Assembly (NCBI GenBank): GCA_028023455.1
Contig: JAQFVV010012672.1
Location: 62,001 to 126,000 of the forward strand
Source of the DNA: Epiperipatus broadwayi
Lineage: Eukaryota; Onychophora; Udeonychophora; Euonychophora; Peripatidae
Length of the DNA stretch: 64,000 bases
Direction: 5' to 3'
The position numbers and the translations under genes are program-made. The first letter of the stretch is position 1, and every line of letters begins with the position of its first letter. Shown one piece after another: positions 31,773 to 43,376 of the stretch. A model generated the notes under the pieces. That model made no database searches. It was not told the DNA's origin and saw nothing but the letters and a program-made list of their open reading frames with translations.

Positions 31773-34700
31773 ATATATTTTTAGTGTCTACTAAATGGCT
31801 TTCATTTTTAACCATTAGATGAAATGATTTCTTCAGAGTTTAGTGATCTATATTTAATTTTATATGCATATTAATATATATATACTATTATACTTCAATC
31901 TTTTGTAAAAGTGTGTGTATAAATATATAATCAAATATTTTTTATTAATAAGAGATGATTATGGTTTAAAATCTATCCAGATTAGACTATCAAATGCCAG
32001 AAAAAAAATATGACTCTATTCCATTTCTTTGGTGTGTCATGTGATCTGATCAAAAAACTTTTCCACTAAAATACATGTTAACAGTCAATACCACTATTAA
32101 AGCTATTTAATAATTTAAATTTGATTACCACCATGTATTTTGATAGAAAAGTTTTGGGGCAGTCTCACATGGGATAGCATAAAAATAGTTGTTTTATTTT
32201 ATATATATAAGCAATTGGTTAAGCTAATCAAAACAGTTTTAAATCATATAAACATAATTTCTCATCATATACATTGTATACTATAACGAAACAAAAGAGG
32301 GCCTTATGTAAACCAAATGCAAATATATTATTATACTGATTTTTATGTAAACAATGGTATCTTCTGATGATTATCAATCAGCCTATCCCATTTTGGACAT
32401 AATTTGTATTGAATTAAAAAGAGAAAAGTTCAATCATAATCAGTTATCTGTAACTGCAATCATAATCATCAAGCAAATGCCAATAATGAGGCATAATAAT
32501 AATTGCATGCATGCCATTAAATATTAATAAAATTAAGCATACATTAAATGCTATACAAATATGTAATAAATATTGTAGTCATTAAAGTGAACAGTCCAAG
32601 CCTTAGTCAAATAATATTATATTTGTACTGGTTATAAATAAATTAATCATATTTTGCAGAATCTTGTATAGATAGAATGATAATAAAATATTTGCATATA
32701 AAATAAAAAGAATGGAGAAATAATAGCATCAAGATTTAAAATGATTTTATTTTTAAAAAAAACATATATATACTATATATATATGAATTCTCAGACTAGT
32801 TAAAAAGAAAGACATAAATGTAATTTATACTTAACATGCATTTAAGTATGTTAAGTATAATTTACGTAAGTGTGGGGGTAATTTCAGTAGAATTTTGTGC
32901 ATATTCATAATCCTTCAAAAAAAAAAAAAAAAAACAACTATTATATATTTGTGTGATATATCGCTAATTTTATCGTTTAATAAAAAATTAATGAATGTTA
33001 TTAGCAAAAAAAATGTTGCATACGTGCATGCATCGACTTAAGTAATGAGAGAAAAAGTCATTTCTTCTCTTATTTATTCAAAATCACACAATAATAATTC
33101 GTCTTTGGAAATCCATATTAATAAAAATAAAAGAGGTATTTTCCCTAGTATAACAATCACCATTTATAATATTTTTATTCCATTAGTTTCTAGTATGTCA
33201 TTTTTGCTTCAATCCGACATTTCCAAAACTCCTATACTCTTTTTTTAAACCAAATAAATTAAATAAAATTCTGAGACGATGCTTATGCTCTTCTAGACAT
33301 TTTTGCATCACATGGAGTTTGAACTCACTACTAGTAGTATCTTTGTGATTATCTGCCTATATTCTCGATTTTATAATCTTTTTTTGTTGTTGTTTAAAGA
33401 AACTTAAAATTAATTTTCACTATTAAAGAGTAAAATTATTATTATCTCTAGGTTATTAGATGTGACCATCTTCACTTTTATTTAAAATTATCATAATCAC
33501 ATGTTAATCTATCTTTTCTGTATAAATTAAATTATGGATCCATATTCACCATAATATTTTTCAAATTAATAAGTTTTCTCCTCATAACTTTATATGGATT
33601 ATTGAATCACTATATTTCAGAGTTATATAAAAATTATAAACGTTCAAATGAGATTAAAAGATTTTTTTTAAACAAAAAAATTGTTTTGTGTGTACCGGCA
33701 TGTATTTGGGTAATTTGCTAATATGAAAGAGTAATCAATTTTGATAAGCACTTTTAATTAATTATTGTTCCTTAAATTTTTTTTTTTTTAAGTTTTTTTT
33801 TTTTTACATTCTATTCTATTTGTTCAATTTTATTTTGAGCTAATTAAGAAACATTCTTTAGAGGATTAGTACTTTACACTTTAGAAAAACAACAAGTTAA
33901 TAATAATACTAACTATATCGGCGTAGTATTTAATTAATAATATTTTTAATTTTATTGTATTAAACTTATTCAGTTAAATTATACATGTCCATAAATTTCC
34001 TTGTATTGAAAATTATTATTTTTCGTCATCATTAATAAAAATCTTTAAGAGATTAATAAATTAAGAGAGCATTCGTATTAAAAATAGTGTCATAATGAGA
34101 ATGTAGCATTATTCAAACTCATATTTTGCAAGAAGTAGTTCAATAAATATATATATAAAGTGAAATTAGAGTGATTTGTGTATTGATTAAAAGTTAATTT
34201 TGAACTGTAAAAAATGGCTGGTGATATAAATTGTTTAAAAAAACTAAATATATGTGGATATATTTCTTCATTAATTAAATCTGGATAAAGAACGGCTGTA
34301 TTGTTCTACGAAATTATCGGTAAAATATATATATATTGTTTATCGAATGGTTTGTCGTTTGGGAGATCTTATGACAAGCATCGAAAATGGCAGATTGAGC
34401 CGCGATCTTTAAATCTAGAGTTCCCAAATAAACTACTTTGGATTTTTTTAAAACAACAATCCACTTACGATTTTTTTAAAAAAATAAAATAAAATAATGA
34501 GAATATTTCGTTTAAGAGAATACGTGTATATATATATCATTATGGGATGCAAGTCAATTTACGGAAATATAAAAAACGAATATTAAATTAGAGGAAATTT
34601 TGATGAATATAGAATCTTAAGTTATTGCCGACTATCTTTAGAAAAATATCAGCTTTAGATCAAATAATGTTTAGCAAATTAATATACAGTACTTCATTAT

Positions 34701-35384
34701 GAAAATTATATATTTATTTTCTAAATTAATATAGTTTGTTAAAAAGATTAGTCATGTATTTGTTTACAAAATTAGCCTGTTTTTTTATTAATAGTATGAA
34801 ATACGATTTAACATATTTGTAAAAAAAATAGATTAATTGGTTTTAGAAAAACGGATTTAAAATATTTGATAATGTAATGTCCTTATAAATGGGAGTTGAG
34901 TGTCAAACATTATCACTGAGCAACATATTTATTTCTGTATTATTGCAGAACTCTTAATTAATCAGCGACTGTAATGAGCAGGAAGAATGACACTGTGCAA
35001 GCAAGCAAAGTCATATGCGAATTGAACAGTTTTTAGAATTGTGTCAAACTTGCATGTGTTGTTTGTATTGTTGTTTTCTTTTATATTGCAATAGTTGAAA
35101 AACAAATGACTTAAAAAATAATACGGGCACTTTATCAGATCAAAAACTAAATTGGGCAACTACATTAATATATGCATATTCATTTTACAAAAAAATATCT
35201 GCTATATATTATCATCCAATCTATTTAGATTATATGTGTTCAAATAACAATATTATATATTCCAAATAATTAATCCATTTATGGTTTGACAAAAAGACCA
35301 ACTTCAAACACAATCTTTCACCTCATTCATTATCCACAAAATTCTAATAAATTTTGTAATTTAAAAGTTTATATGGTGTTTTTT
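31773..35384. other. AT-rich spacer with a weak repeat match
   Basis: No gene was recognised. The stretch at about 33060-33240 resembles 53580-53790 in both DNA and conceptual translation (CATTTTTGCTTCAATCC...), so both probably belong to an old dispersed repeat. The rest shows only homopolymers and short AT palindromes. Confidence 0.45.
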
Positions 35385-36290
35385 TTCTTTGCATTCCATT
35401 GTGATATCATTTTCAATAATTATTGGTCCATTACATGTTGAAATTATCTCCAAGTGTTGGTTTTTCTAATTCAGAACTTCACATACTGCAGCAATTTTTC
35501 TTACCTCATCATTTCATTTCACACTTGGTCTTTTTTTAGGTCTTTTATAATCTCCTAAGTCACAGCTTAAGACTTTAAATATTCATATATTGTCATTGAA
35601 TTCTGACAATACATTCATTCCAGCATTATCCTTTCATCTATATATTTCATTTTTAATCTTTCTTTAATATTCCCAACATACATCTTTTTCAATTTTTTTT
35701 TTTTTTAACCTTTTTTTGGAAAAATGTAATTTAAAAAATAAATACATATAACATGTATACTAAGAAAAGCTTTTTTAATACTTTAACAATATAGTTTGCT
35801 GAGCATACTTTGACTAGCTGGTAGTCATATTTATAGCTATCAATATGACTACCAGTTTGTTTGTTTTTTTTTTTTTTTTGATAATTTATCAAAAAAAAAA
35901 AAGACTACCAGTTAGTGGAAAGTATACTCATCATATTATATTGTTAAAGCATTAAACAAGCTTTTCTTAATATACATGTTGAATGTATTTATTTTTTGAA
36001 CTATTTTTTTTTTTCATACTTTATTGTCTTTTTTTGCTTTTCTATTAAATATCCAAGTTTCAGATCCATATGTAAACATTGATTTATATAGCACATTAAT
36101 AATTTGACCCGGATATTTATAATTGTTAACTTTTTAAAATTCATTTTTATCAATCTTTAGTTTTTACTTTTTGAAAAGGCATTAAATATTGTTTTTGTCT
36201 TTTTAGCATTTTTCTTTAGTCTTGCTTTCATTCGCTAGCTCTCGTAATATTCTCTAAAGCATTATTCACTGGTTTACAAATATTATGGAG
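35385..36290 (-). mobile_element. RTE LINE fragment, split by a foldback element
   Basis: The minus-strand translation of 36030-36180 gives VNNYKYPGQIIN and, after an internal deletion, FTYGSETWIFNRKAKK, the RTE thumb/C-terminal signature. The DNA aligns with 14450-14870 of the RTE element to the left (for example CCAAGT(T/C)TCAGATCCAT). Sequence at about 35600-35690 aligns with the RTE 3' part beyond the foldback insert. It is a highly decayed copy. Confidence 0.62.
35730..36001. mobile_element. Foldback (MITE-like) element inside the RTE fragment
   Basis: Two ~100-bp arms are inverted copies: TAAAAAATAAATACAT...ACATGTATACTAAGAAAAGC...TGGTAGTC on the left, and the complement on the right ending at about 36000. 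The centre has its own small hairpin (CTGGTAGTCATAT / ATATGACTACCAG) and long T and A runs. It interrupts homology to the RTE element, so it inserted after that copy. No protein is encoded. The class is uncertain. Confidence 0.72.
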
Positions 36291-37377
36291 TCAAAGTCCA
36301 TACCAGTCCTGCTGGTTTACAGTTTAAAAGTATAAATCATCTCAGCATTGATTTTAATTGCAAAATTTTATAAAGATAATTTTTAATAATTGCAATAATC
36401 TTTAACAATCAACTCACAAAATTCTCAAGCTATTAACAAATCAACTCATGCAAATTAGCTTCATAAACATGATGAGAATACTTTTTCTGCAAATTGTACA
36501 AGACACTTGTGAAGTCATTAAAAAATTTTATAGTAATTTTTTTAATTCTATTCACAAATGACAAATTACATCAGAGCCTACATTAACACTAGCATGATTA
36601 ACCATGGATCCCCAAAGATAATGACAAACAAATTTCCAGACTAATTTATAGCTATTGCCTTTCATTGCTTCACATTGACAAATAGCCAATAGCTGGAAAG
36701 TAGTCATGAAATTTGAATATCGTTGTTAAAACATATAATTACTTTTGTGATTATTTCACAATTATTTTTATATAATCACCATCTTTTTTCTTCTTTTTCA
36801 GTTATTATAAATATTTTATTATTAGAATAAATTATGTTGTGGGTAAAGAAATAGTTGTCTTGCTTAAACTTATCTTTCTGTCTATTCATCCATCTGTTCC
36901 AGCCTTCTTTTCAATCTTTTCTTGCTCTCCTCTCTAAATGTTTTATCCCCACCCCTCTCTATTCATTGCTCTCACTATCTTTTTTTTCCTCCTCTTGTCT
37001 ATTTTTTTTTTTCTTTTTATCATCTCATCTATTCTTTATCTATTGCAAGATATTATATAAATAAGAATCAGCATGTCCAATATATGAGTATATTTGTGTT
37101 TTTCTAATGGTTTGTGTAGACAAAACTTATAGCTTTTTATTTTTGATTTTTTTGTCTTTTTTCCTGTCATTAGGGTGACCATATTTATCAATAATTACTA
37201 ACAATGATAATAATAATATTATGCATTTTTTCTTTTTTTGTTGTTGTTAATTGCTATTTTCAGATGTTAAATAAGAGTAATCATTTTCTAAAATATATTT
37301 AATGTAGTTAATGTTTTTTAAATCAAATTATTAATCTTAGTTTTGTAATCTTGTTTTGATAGTAAACGGAGTGAGGC
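36291..37377. other. Region upstream of the ankyrin gene
   Basis: No coding signal was recognised. A strongly pyrimidine-rich block at about 36870-37030 (CTTTCTGTCTATTCATCCAT... and TTTTTTTTCTTTTT) lies 350 bp upstream of the ankyrin start codon. A candidate splice acceptor, TTTTGATAG, at about 37354-37362 precedes TAAACGGAGTGAGGC and the ATG, so a 5'-untranslated exon may lie farther left. Confidence 0.45.
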
Positions 37378-37702
37378 ATGGTTTCTTTAGAAGAAAATTT
37401 CTATGAAGCCATTAGTAATAATGATGTTGAACAAGTTCGGCAGTTGCTACATTTAGGAGCAAAAATCGAAGCGCAACATTATAGACGCACACCTTTAGGT
37501 AGAGCTGTCCAATTAGGTCTGTCAGAAATTGTTGAAATATTATTAAATGAAATTAAAAAGCCTACTCCTAAAGAATTTAATAATTCATTGGTGTCTGAAT
37601 CAGGTTGTGATGTTAATCAAGCAGATTACTATAATCGAACTCCGATGCATTATTCAGCTGAGCTAGGTTGCATAAAAATTTTGAAATTGCTTCTCCAAGC
37701 TG
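37378..37702 (+). CDS. Ankyrin-repeat protein, coding exon 1
   Basis: The start codon is in GAGGCATGG. The 108-residue part begins MVSLEENFYEAISNNDVEQV and contains ankyrin repeats: NDVEQVRQLLHLGAKIEAQH, RTPLGRAVQLGLSEIVEILL, a ~25-residue non-repeat insert, and NRTPMHYSAELGCIKILKLL. Ankyrin repeats are helix-loop-helix protein-binding modules. The donor is CTG|GTAAGA and the exon ends in phase 1; the open frame that runs on to 37821 is intron. The insert between repeats is unusual and could help identify the orthologue. I do not recognise the specific protein. Confidence 0.88.
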
Positions 37703-38284
37703 GTAAGATTTTTTTTTTCTATTTAATTTTTATTTTAATATTTTTTTTAAAAAAAATTGGGTTAAGGTCAGTTTTTTTATATTTTATAGTACTTTCTATA
37801 AATTTTATAAAATCACTTTAAATAAATAAAAAATAATTGAATAGCTTTATTGCTTAGAAGTTCATGATAAATTTTAGTGCTAGAAGTGATAGAGTCTGAG
37901 ACTGCCATATTACTATTTCACTAAACCATGCATGGCATCACTTTAAATATATTCTCTTTACTTGATTATTGGCTACCAATTTAGTCATTTCCAGCAACCC
38001 TAATAATGAATTGATAATTAGTATTAATCTAAAACATGACCTGATAAATTGCTAATTGTTTTAAAATTTGAGACTTTTTATCTTTGGCAAGTGAATTTTT
38101 GCTCACATATAGATATACTTTAGCATTTTTAAACATAATTTATAATTATATGTTGAACTATATCCATCATTTAGAATTAATTGTTAAATGTGTTTAGAAA
38201 ATTCAAACTTAATAGTGCACCATTTATTATATAACACAGTACTTTAAGTGGGCTTTTTTTTTCTTTTTCAGGTATAGCTGACCT

Positions 38285-38395
38285 GAACAGTGATTATACT
38301 AGTGTGGGAATCGAATCTGGAACTTTAGATTTGTGAATACTGAATTTAAAGTCTAATACTATAAACTAGTTAGACTAGCAACACTTTAAGATGAG
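38285..38395 (-). repeat. Decayed tRNA-derived SINE
   Basis: On the minus strand, GCTAGTCTAACTAGTTTATAG resembles a degraded tRNA A-box region, and AGATTCGATTCCCAC about 60 nt later resembles a B box (GGTTCGANTCC). Spacing suits an internal Pol III promoter. A tail is not clear. The match is by pattern only. Confidence 0.45.
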
Positions 38396-39403
38396 AGAAG
38401 AATGAAATACCACTTCGAAACATGTTACATACTAATCTACATGCCACTATTAACAGTTAAATGTATTTAAAAAATTTAAATGAAGTTTGAATTTTTCTAA
38501 GAACATTTGGCAATTAATTTCAGATGATGGAAATAGTCCAATGTATAATTATAAGTAAAATGCCATCATCACAAACTTTCAGACAAATACAAAATTATAT
38601 CATTTAATAAAAATCAATATTTCATCATATTCTTTACATTTGTAAAGAATATGATGGAATATTTATGATTCATTAATTTCAATACACTTCTTAAAAATCA
38701 TTTAACACTTTTCTTTTCAAATCTTGTTTTTTTTTTTTTTATGAATCTTTTTTTTTTAATTTTAATTTTCCAATGTTTCAATCATATTTTATGGTCATTC
38801 TCAAGGATGTTCCTATGAAATATATATATATCTGTTTACAAAGAATTTCCAAATATAACATAATAAAAATATTTTTTCATACAAATTACAATTTTTCTAA
38901 TTTACTTCCTGTTTTTTTTTTTCATTTAATTTTTTTCTAATTAAATGTATCATTTTATTAAAAAAATACCTTTTAATTATTATAATTACTATCTCTCTAA
39001 TTGCAATCAGATTTCTAATAGTTTCTATTCAAAACTAGTTTTCTTGTTTTTATATAGAAACATTCTTTAACTAATTTTTTTTTATAAGATCTCTCATTGT
39101 CCAACATCTTTATTTCAAAATTTAAATGCTTAGATTTTTTCATATGTAGGTATATATTAGAATTTTTATCTATTAAATGGTACATTTATTTAATTTCCAA
39201 TTTATTTTTTGTTATTTCTACATATGAAATATTTTTATTATCTTAAATTATGTAAGCAATTTACAACATAAATGCCATTCATATATTTCAATTCCTTATT
39301 TCTTTTAACATTTATTAATTTATCTAAATTTATCTACTTTTTCTAAACTGGTTTAATTAAAAATTTGATATTATACTTCCTGTTTATGTCTTTATTATTT
39401 TAC

Positions 39404-39850
39404 TTATCTTATAAAATATATTTTTTGATAACTTAAAACTACATAAATTTCTATATTTTTATATTTCTTATCTTTCTTACATATTCTTTTTATATTTTTC
39501 CTTCCATGTAATTTATTAATTAATTTAATAGAATAGTTAATAGTTATCATTGCTTTATTTTTTATTATATCAATTTCTTCTTTTAATATATTATTAGAGC
39601 ATAATCTTATTGCTCTATGTATTTTATTATTAATAATATTTATTTTATGTATATAATTTATATCTGATTCCCAATTACTTAGTAGACCATAAAAAGTCTT
39701 TTTTCTGAAAATACTTGTTTCAATATTTATTTTATTATTATCAATTGCTTTTTTTAATTCTACCATTCATATAATCAATCATATTATTTGTTTTCTTTTC
39801 CATAGTAAATTGAATTCTATTATCTATTTCATTTATCTATTTTATAAAAT
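39404..39850 (-). pseudogene. Penelope-like reverse transcriptase remnant
   Basis: The minus-strand frame has TSIFRKKTFYGLLSNWESD, then IHKINIINNKIHRAIRLCSN and ILKEEIDIIKNKAMI. This matches the pattern (V/I)(F/Y)RKxTFTGL...NW.S followed by KINLIxxLIxRAxxICS that closes the RT domain of Penelope-like elements. The preceding sequence resembles the usual TMEKE...NKIDYLD stretch in a broken frame. The GIY-YIG endonuclease expected downstream (toward 38600) is at best a shadow. It is placed from recalled family patterns, so a profile search should confirm it. Confidence 0.6.
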
Positions 39851-41082
39851 AATTAGATATTCTTTTATTACCATTAAATATTAAAAAATAATCAACTTAT
39901 ATAAAACTCAGTATTAACTTACATCTGTTAGAATAAAGATTTTAAAAAAAGAAAAGTATGTTAAATGATTTTTTTTATATATTAAATTATATATATATAT
40001 AATGAGGAGGGGGGGGACTTTTAATTAAATGTCTAATACAAAATAACATATTTAAGTGAATGTTTATCATCTATATAAAAAATTTTATGTTTGCAAAGAA
40101 TAGGCAAAGAAGTGTAGAGATATGATCTATGCAAAGAACTATTATATTAATTTTTAAAAATCTTTTGAAGATAAGATAATCTAATCTTTAACATACAAAA
40201 GTAATTTTTAGATAATATTTGACATGAAATTGCACAAAATAGATTGTATAGGAGTTATCAATTTTCATATCAATAGAGTACATAAATTGTATTTCTAATA
40301 AATTTTTAATATATTTAAACTGATTCCAAAATTTTTCAGATGTATTGCTTTATTTTAATTGTGGATTTTTTCAGATGAATTCCCCCCCCCTTTTTTTTTT
40401 TGTGATAACTAAATACATTAATCTTTGTACTGGTTTAAAATCAATTTGCATGATTGTCTGTTTAAATTTTGCAATTATGGTTAGAGTTCATTTTCAGAAA
40501 GATGTACTACTAAGTGTATTGTTTTATTTGCGACATTTTTGCATTTTCATTATAAATACTTCTTAATAGATTTTTTAGTGAAGTTTTACAAGTAGCTATA
40601 GGAAAATTTTAATAGTATCTCTTTCTTATTAGGCTATTATAATTTTCTGGGTAGCATTTTTGATGCTATTACTATCTGCACATGTTTGTTTAATTCTTGT
40701 AAATTATTGGTTGATATATTTGTTAGGTGAGATTAAAGTGTCTATAACAATTTTAGTACTAATACTAACACACTCTTCTATGCATATTACATGATGCAAA
40801 TACAATATTTTATTATTCCAAATTTCCAAAACAACTGACAGTAGGTAATTACTGCTGATAATGCAGATGTTGAAAGTAAACAGAGGAAATCATGTTTTTG
40901 TTTTGTTTTTTGTATTAGTATTTAAATTAAATATAATTACTATTTATACAATTCTTACTTTTTGCCCAAAAATCTTTTTAAATAAAATCATGACAATTCA
41001 TTGTAAGTTTTCATTGAATACGTATAATAGTATCAGATGAAGCTGATTCTACTTGTCTTTTTCTTTTTTTTTTAACATCTAG

Positions 41083-41206
41083 GTTGCAAGGTCGATGTTG
41101 CTGATAGTGACAACATTACTCCTCTCCATATAGCTGCATGCCGGGGGCACGATAATTTTGTTGAAATTTTGTTACAGACAGGATGCAGAGTTAATTGTAA
41201 AACAAG
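41083..41206 (+). CDS. Ankyrin-repeat protein, coding exon 2
   Basis: The acceptor is a T-rich tract ending ACATCTAG. Joined in phase to exon 1, the exon completes Gly and reads CKVDVADSDNITPLHIAACR, then GHDNFVEILLQTGCRVNCKT. This is one canonical 33-residue ankyrin repeat with the TPLHIAA and G-H-xxxVEILL positions. The donor is ACAAG|GTATAC and the exon ends in phase 2. The exon is too short to stand out as a long open frame. It was found by asking what the phase-1 end of exon 1 should join. Confidence 0.9.
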
Positions 41207-42920
41207 GTATACCAGGTACAGGCAGTTAATACTTTGCTGGCATGATATGTCGGTACCGCACTGTGCTTGTTTTTTTTTTTGCTTTTAACATTGTTCACTC
41301 ACTATGATATATTATCATTGCATATTAATTTTAGCTTTTTTCTAAATCACTAAATATTATTTTGAATAAAACAGAATGCCTATTAAAAATATAAACAATA
41401 ACTGCAAATATCTTCTAGAAAGCTATTTGGAATGCATGGCTAATATAAAGATACTTACAGGTTTATATGGCAATGGATTAGAAGGAAGTATTGATCTACT
41501 CCAAATTACATTGTCAGCAGATAGGTTCATACTAGTCAGTACTCTTGTCATTTGAGATATGTAGAAGAGCACAGTGTAGTATAAATCAATATTTATTGGA
41601 AATGAATGTTTTAGCCATTGAGAATGCAATTAGAAAATCACAAAGTCAGACAATTAACTAAAGAAATATAAAGAATCGTTTATAGAATAAAATATATTAT
41701 TTGCATATAATTAATAATTCATTGGAAAAGAGTGCAAGTTACAAATATATGGATTATTGATATATTTCTTCTTACTTCAGAAATCATTGAATAGTTATTG
41801 ATAGTTATATGTATACCAAATATGCATAATAATTTAGAAATAATATAAAAGTAATGATTCCTAATAATATTTAAATAATTTAACCAATCAATTCATTGGT
41901 AGTTTATATTTAAGATAAATCTAAAAGAAGCGGCTAGTCACCCCTCTCAATATAATTGAACCACAGAATAAATAAATAATCAGCTGGTAATGAATGTCCC
42001 AATATAATTCACAAGCTCTTTATTTATAAATACCAAACCAGAAATAGATTAGACTTTAAAACATGAAATAACCATGAAGCACTCTTTAACTATTAAATAT
42101 TTTAGTGATATAGCAAATTAATTCTAGTATAAATATATATATATATGAATCAGAGCTTTGAAATACCCTTGAGATCATTGTAAATAAAATACAATCTTCT
42201 TTCTATATGAACATTTTAGTTAACTATAATTTCAATATATTGTCTTATGAAAAAAATATTAAATAAAAAAATTAGAAATTAATCAGTATAAATTTTAATT
42301 TTTTAATTCACTATTTTCAATCATTAAACACAACATAAAAAGGTGCTGATTTAGTATGTGCTTATGGCCACCAGTTTGAATCACAAGAACCACCCAAACT
42401 ACGCTGGAACATCCAATCGATAAATGAGATCGATCAAAATGGCCATTTTCATAGAAAAAAAGAAAACCGAAAAACCCAATTTTCATGGTTTTTTTTATCT
42501 TGATTGAAAAAAGTAATGATTCTTTTCAATTCACTTTAATTTTTTTCAAAAACAACTTTGAAGAATTTTTATCAAAATATATTATACAAGCTTTAATTTT
42601 AAAAAAATTAATCAAAATAGATCCTGGAATTTTATAATTACCAGTATATCTATTGTAACTTAAAAACATGCTTGTTTTAATTTCAAAATCAGAATTAATA
42701 AAACATTAGACCTTTTTAAATGTTTGATTTATAATGAATTTTTTTTTAATTCAAAAATTCTTAACTGTTATTTGAGTGTAATATAAAAAGTTCAAATCCA
42801 AACTTTTTTTCTTATAAGTCTTATTTCATAAAAAAAAATGCTGACTCATTATGCAGATGACCAATATTTTCCTCTTATCTTCACTTCAATTTAGCACCAA
42901 AAAAAATTAATACAAAAAAA

Positions 42921-43376
42921 ATTGCCATTCTGTTTAGACTATCTGTATTAAATTTTTTCTAATAAGTCAATAGATAGCCTGATTTGACTAAACAAAAGGC
43001 AAATCTTGTATCTGGAATCAGTATAAGATTTATTTTACTTTAATTAGATAAAATGGTTCTCGTCTTATAGGTAAAGACGCCGCTCGATGGCGTCGTTTAT
43101 CCTGCTAAAACACATAAAAATGCCGTTTCCGCGGGTGACACATTAAAAAAAAATTGCCATTCTGTTTAGACTATCTGTATTAAATTTTTTCTAATAAGTC
43201 AATAGATAGCCTGATTCGACTAAACAAAAGGCAAATCTTATATCTGGAATCAGTATAAGATTTATTTTACTTTGATTAGATAAAATGTTTCTCGTCTTAT
43301 AGCTAAAGACGCCGCTCAATGGCGCCTTTTATCCTGCTAAAACACGTAAAAATGCCGTTTCCGCGGCCGACACATT
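42921..43376. repeat. 232-bp tandem duplication of a transposon end
   Basis: Units 42921-43152 and 43153-43376 are nearly identical. Each contains GCCATTCTGTTTAG / CTAAACAAAAGGC (an internal inverted pair), then GTCTTATAG(G/C)TAAAGACGCC and GCCGTTTCCGCGG. The GC-rich ends (for example GACGCCGCTC(G/A)ATGGCG) stand out sharply from the surrounding AT-rich DNA. The second unit's GTCTTATAG... is the left inverted end of the element below. Confidence 0.88.

Larger units (their letters stand above)
37703..41082 (+). other. Intron 1 of the ankyrin gene
   Basis: This is a 3.4-kb GT-AG intron. It holds a decayed tRNA-derived SINE (about 38285-38395), a perfect 16-bp palindrome (38623-38656) and a Penelope-like remnant on the minus strand (39404-39850). 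A 9-base C run lies at 40382-40390. A 73-residue frame near 40345 has no domain. Confidence 0.8.

Noticed and set aside
37703-37821. Open-frame extension of ankyrin exon 1
   Set aside because: It begins at a GTAAGA donor, is low-complexity Phe/Leu/Ile sequence, and would break the phase match to exon 2.
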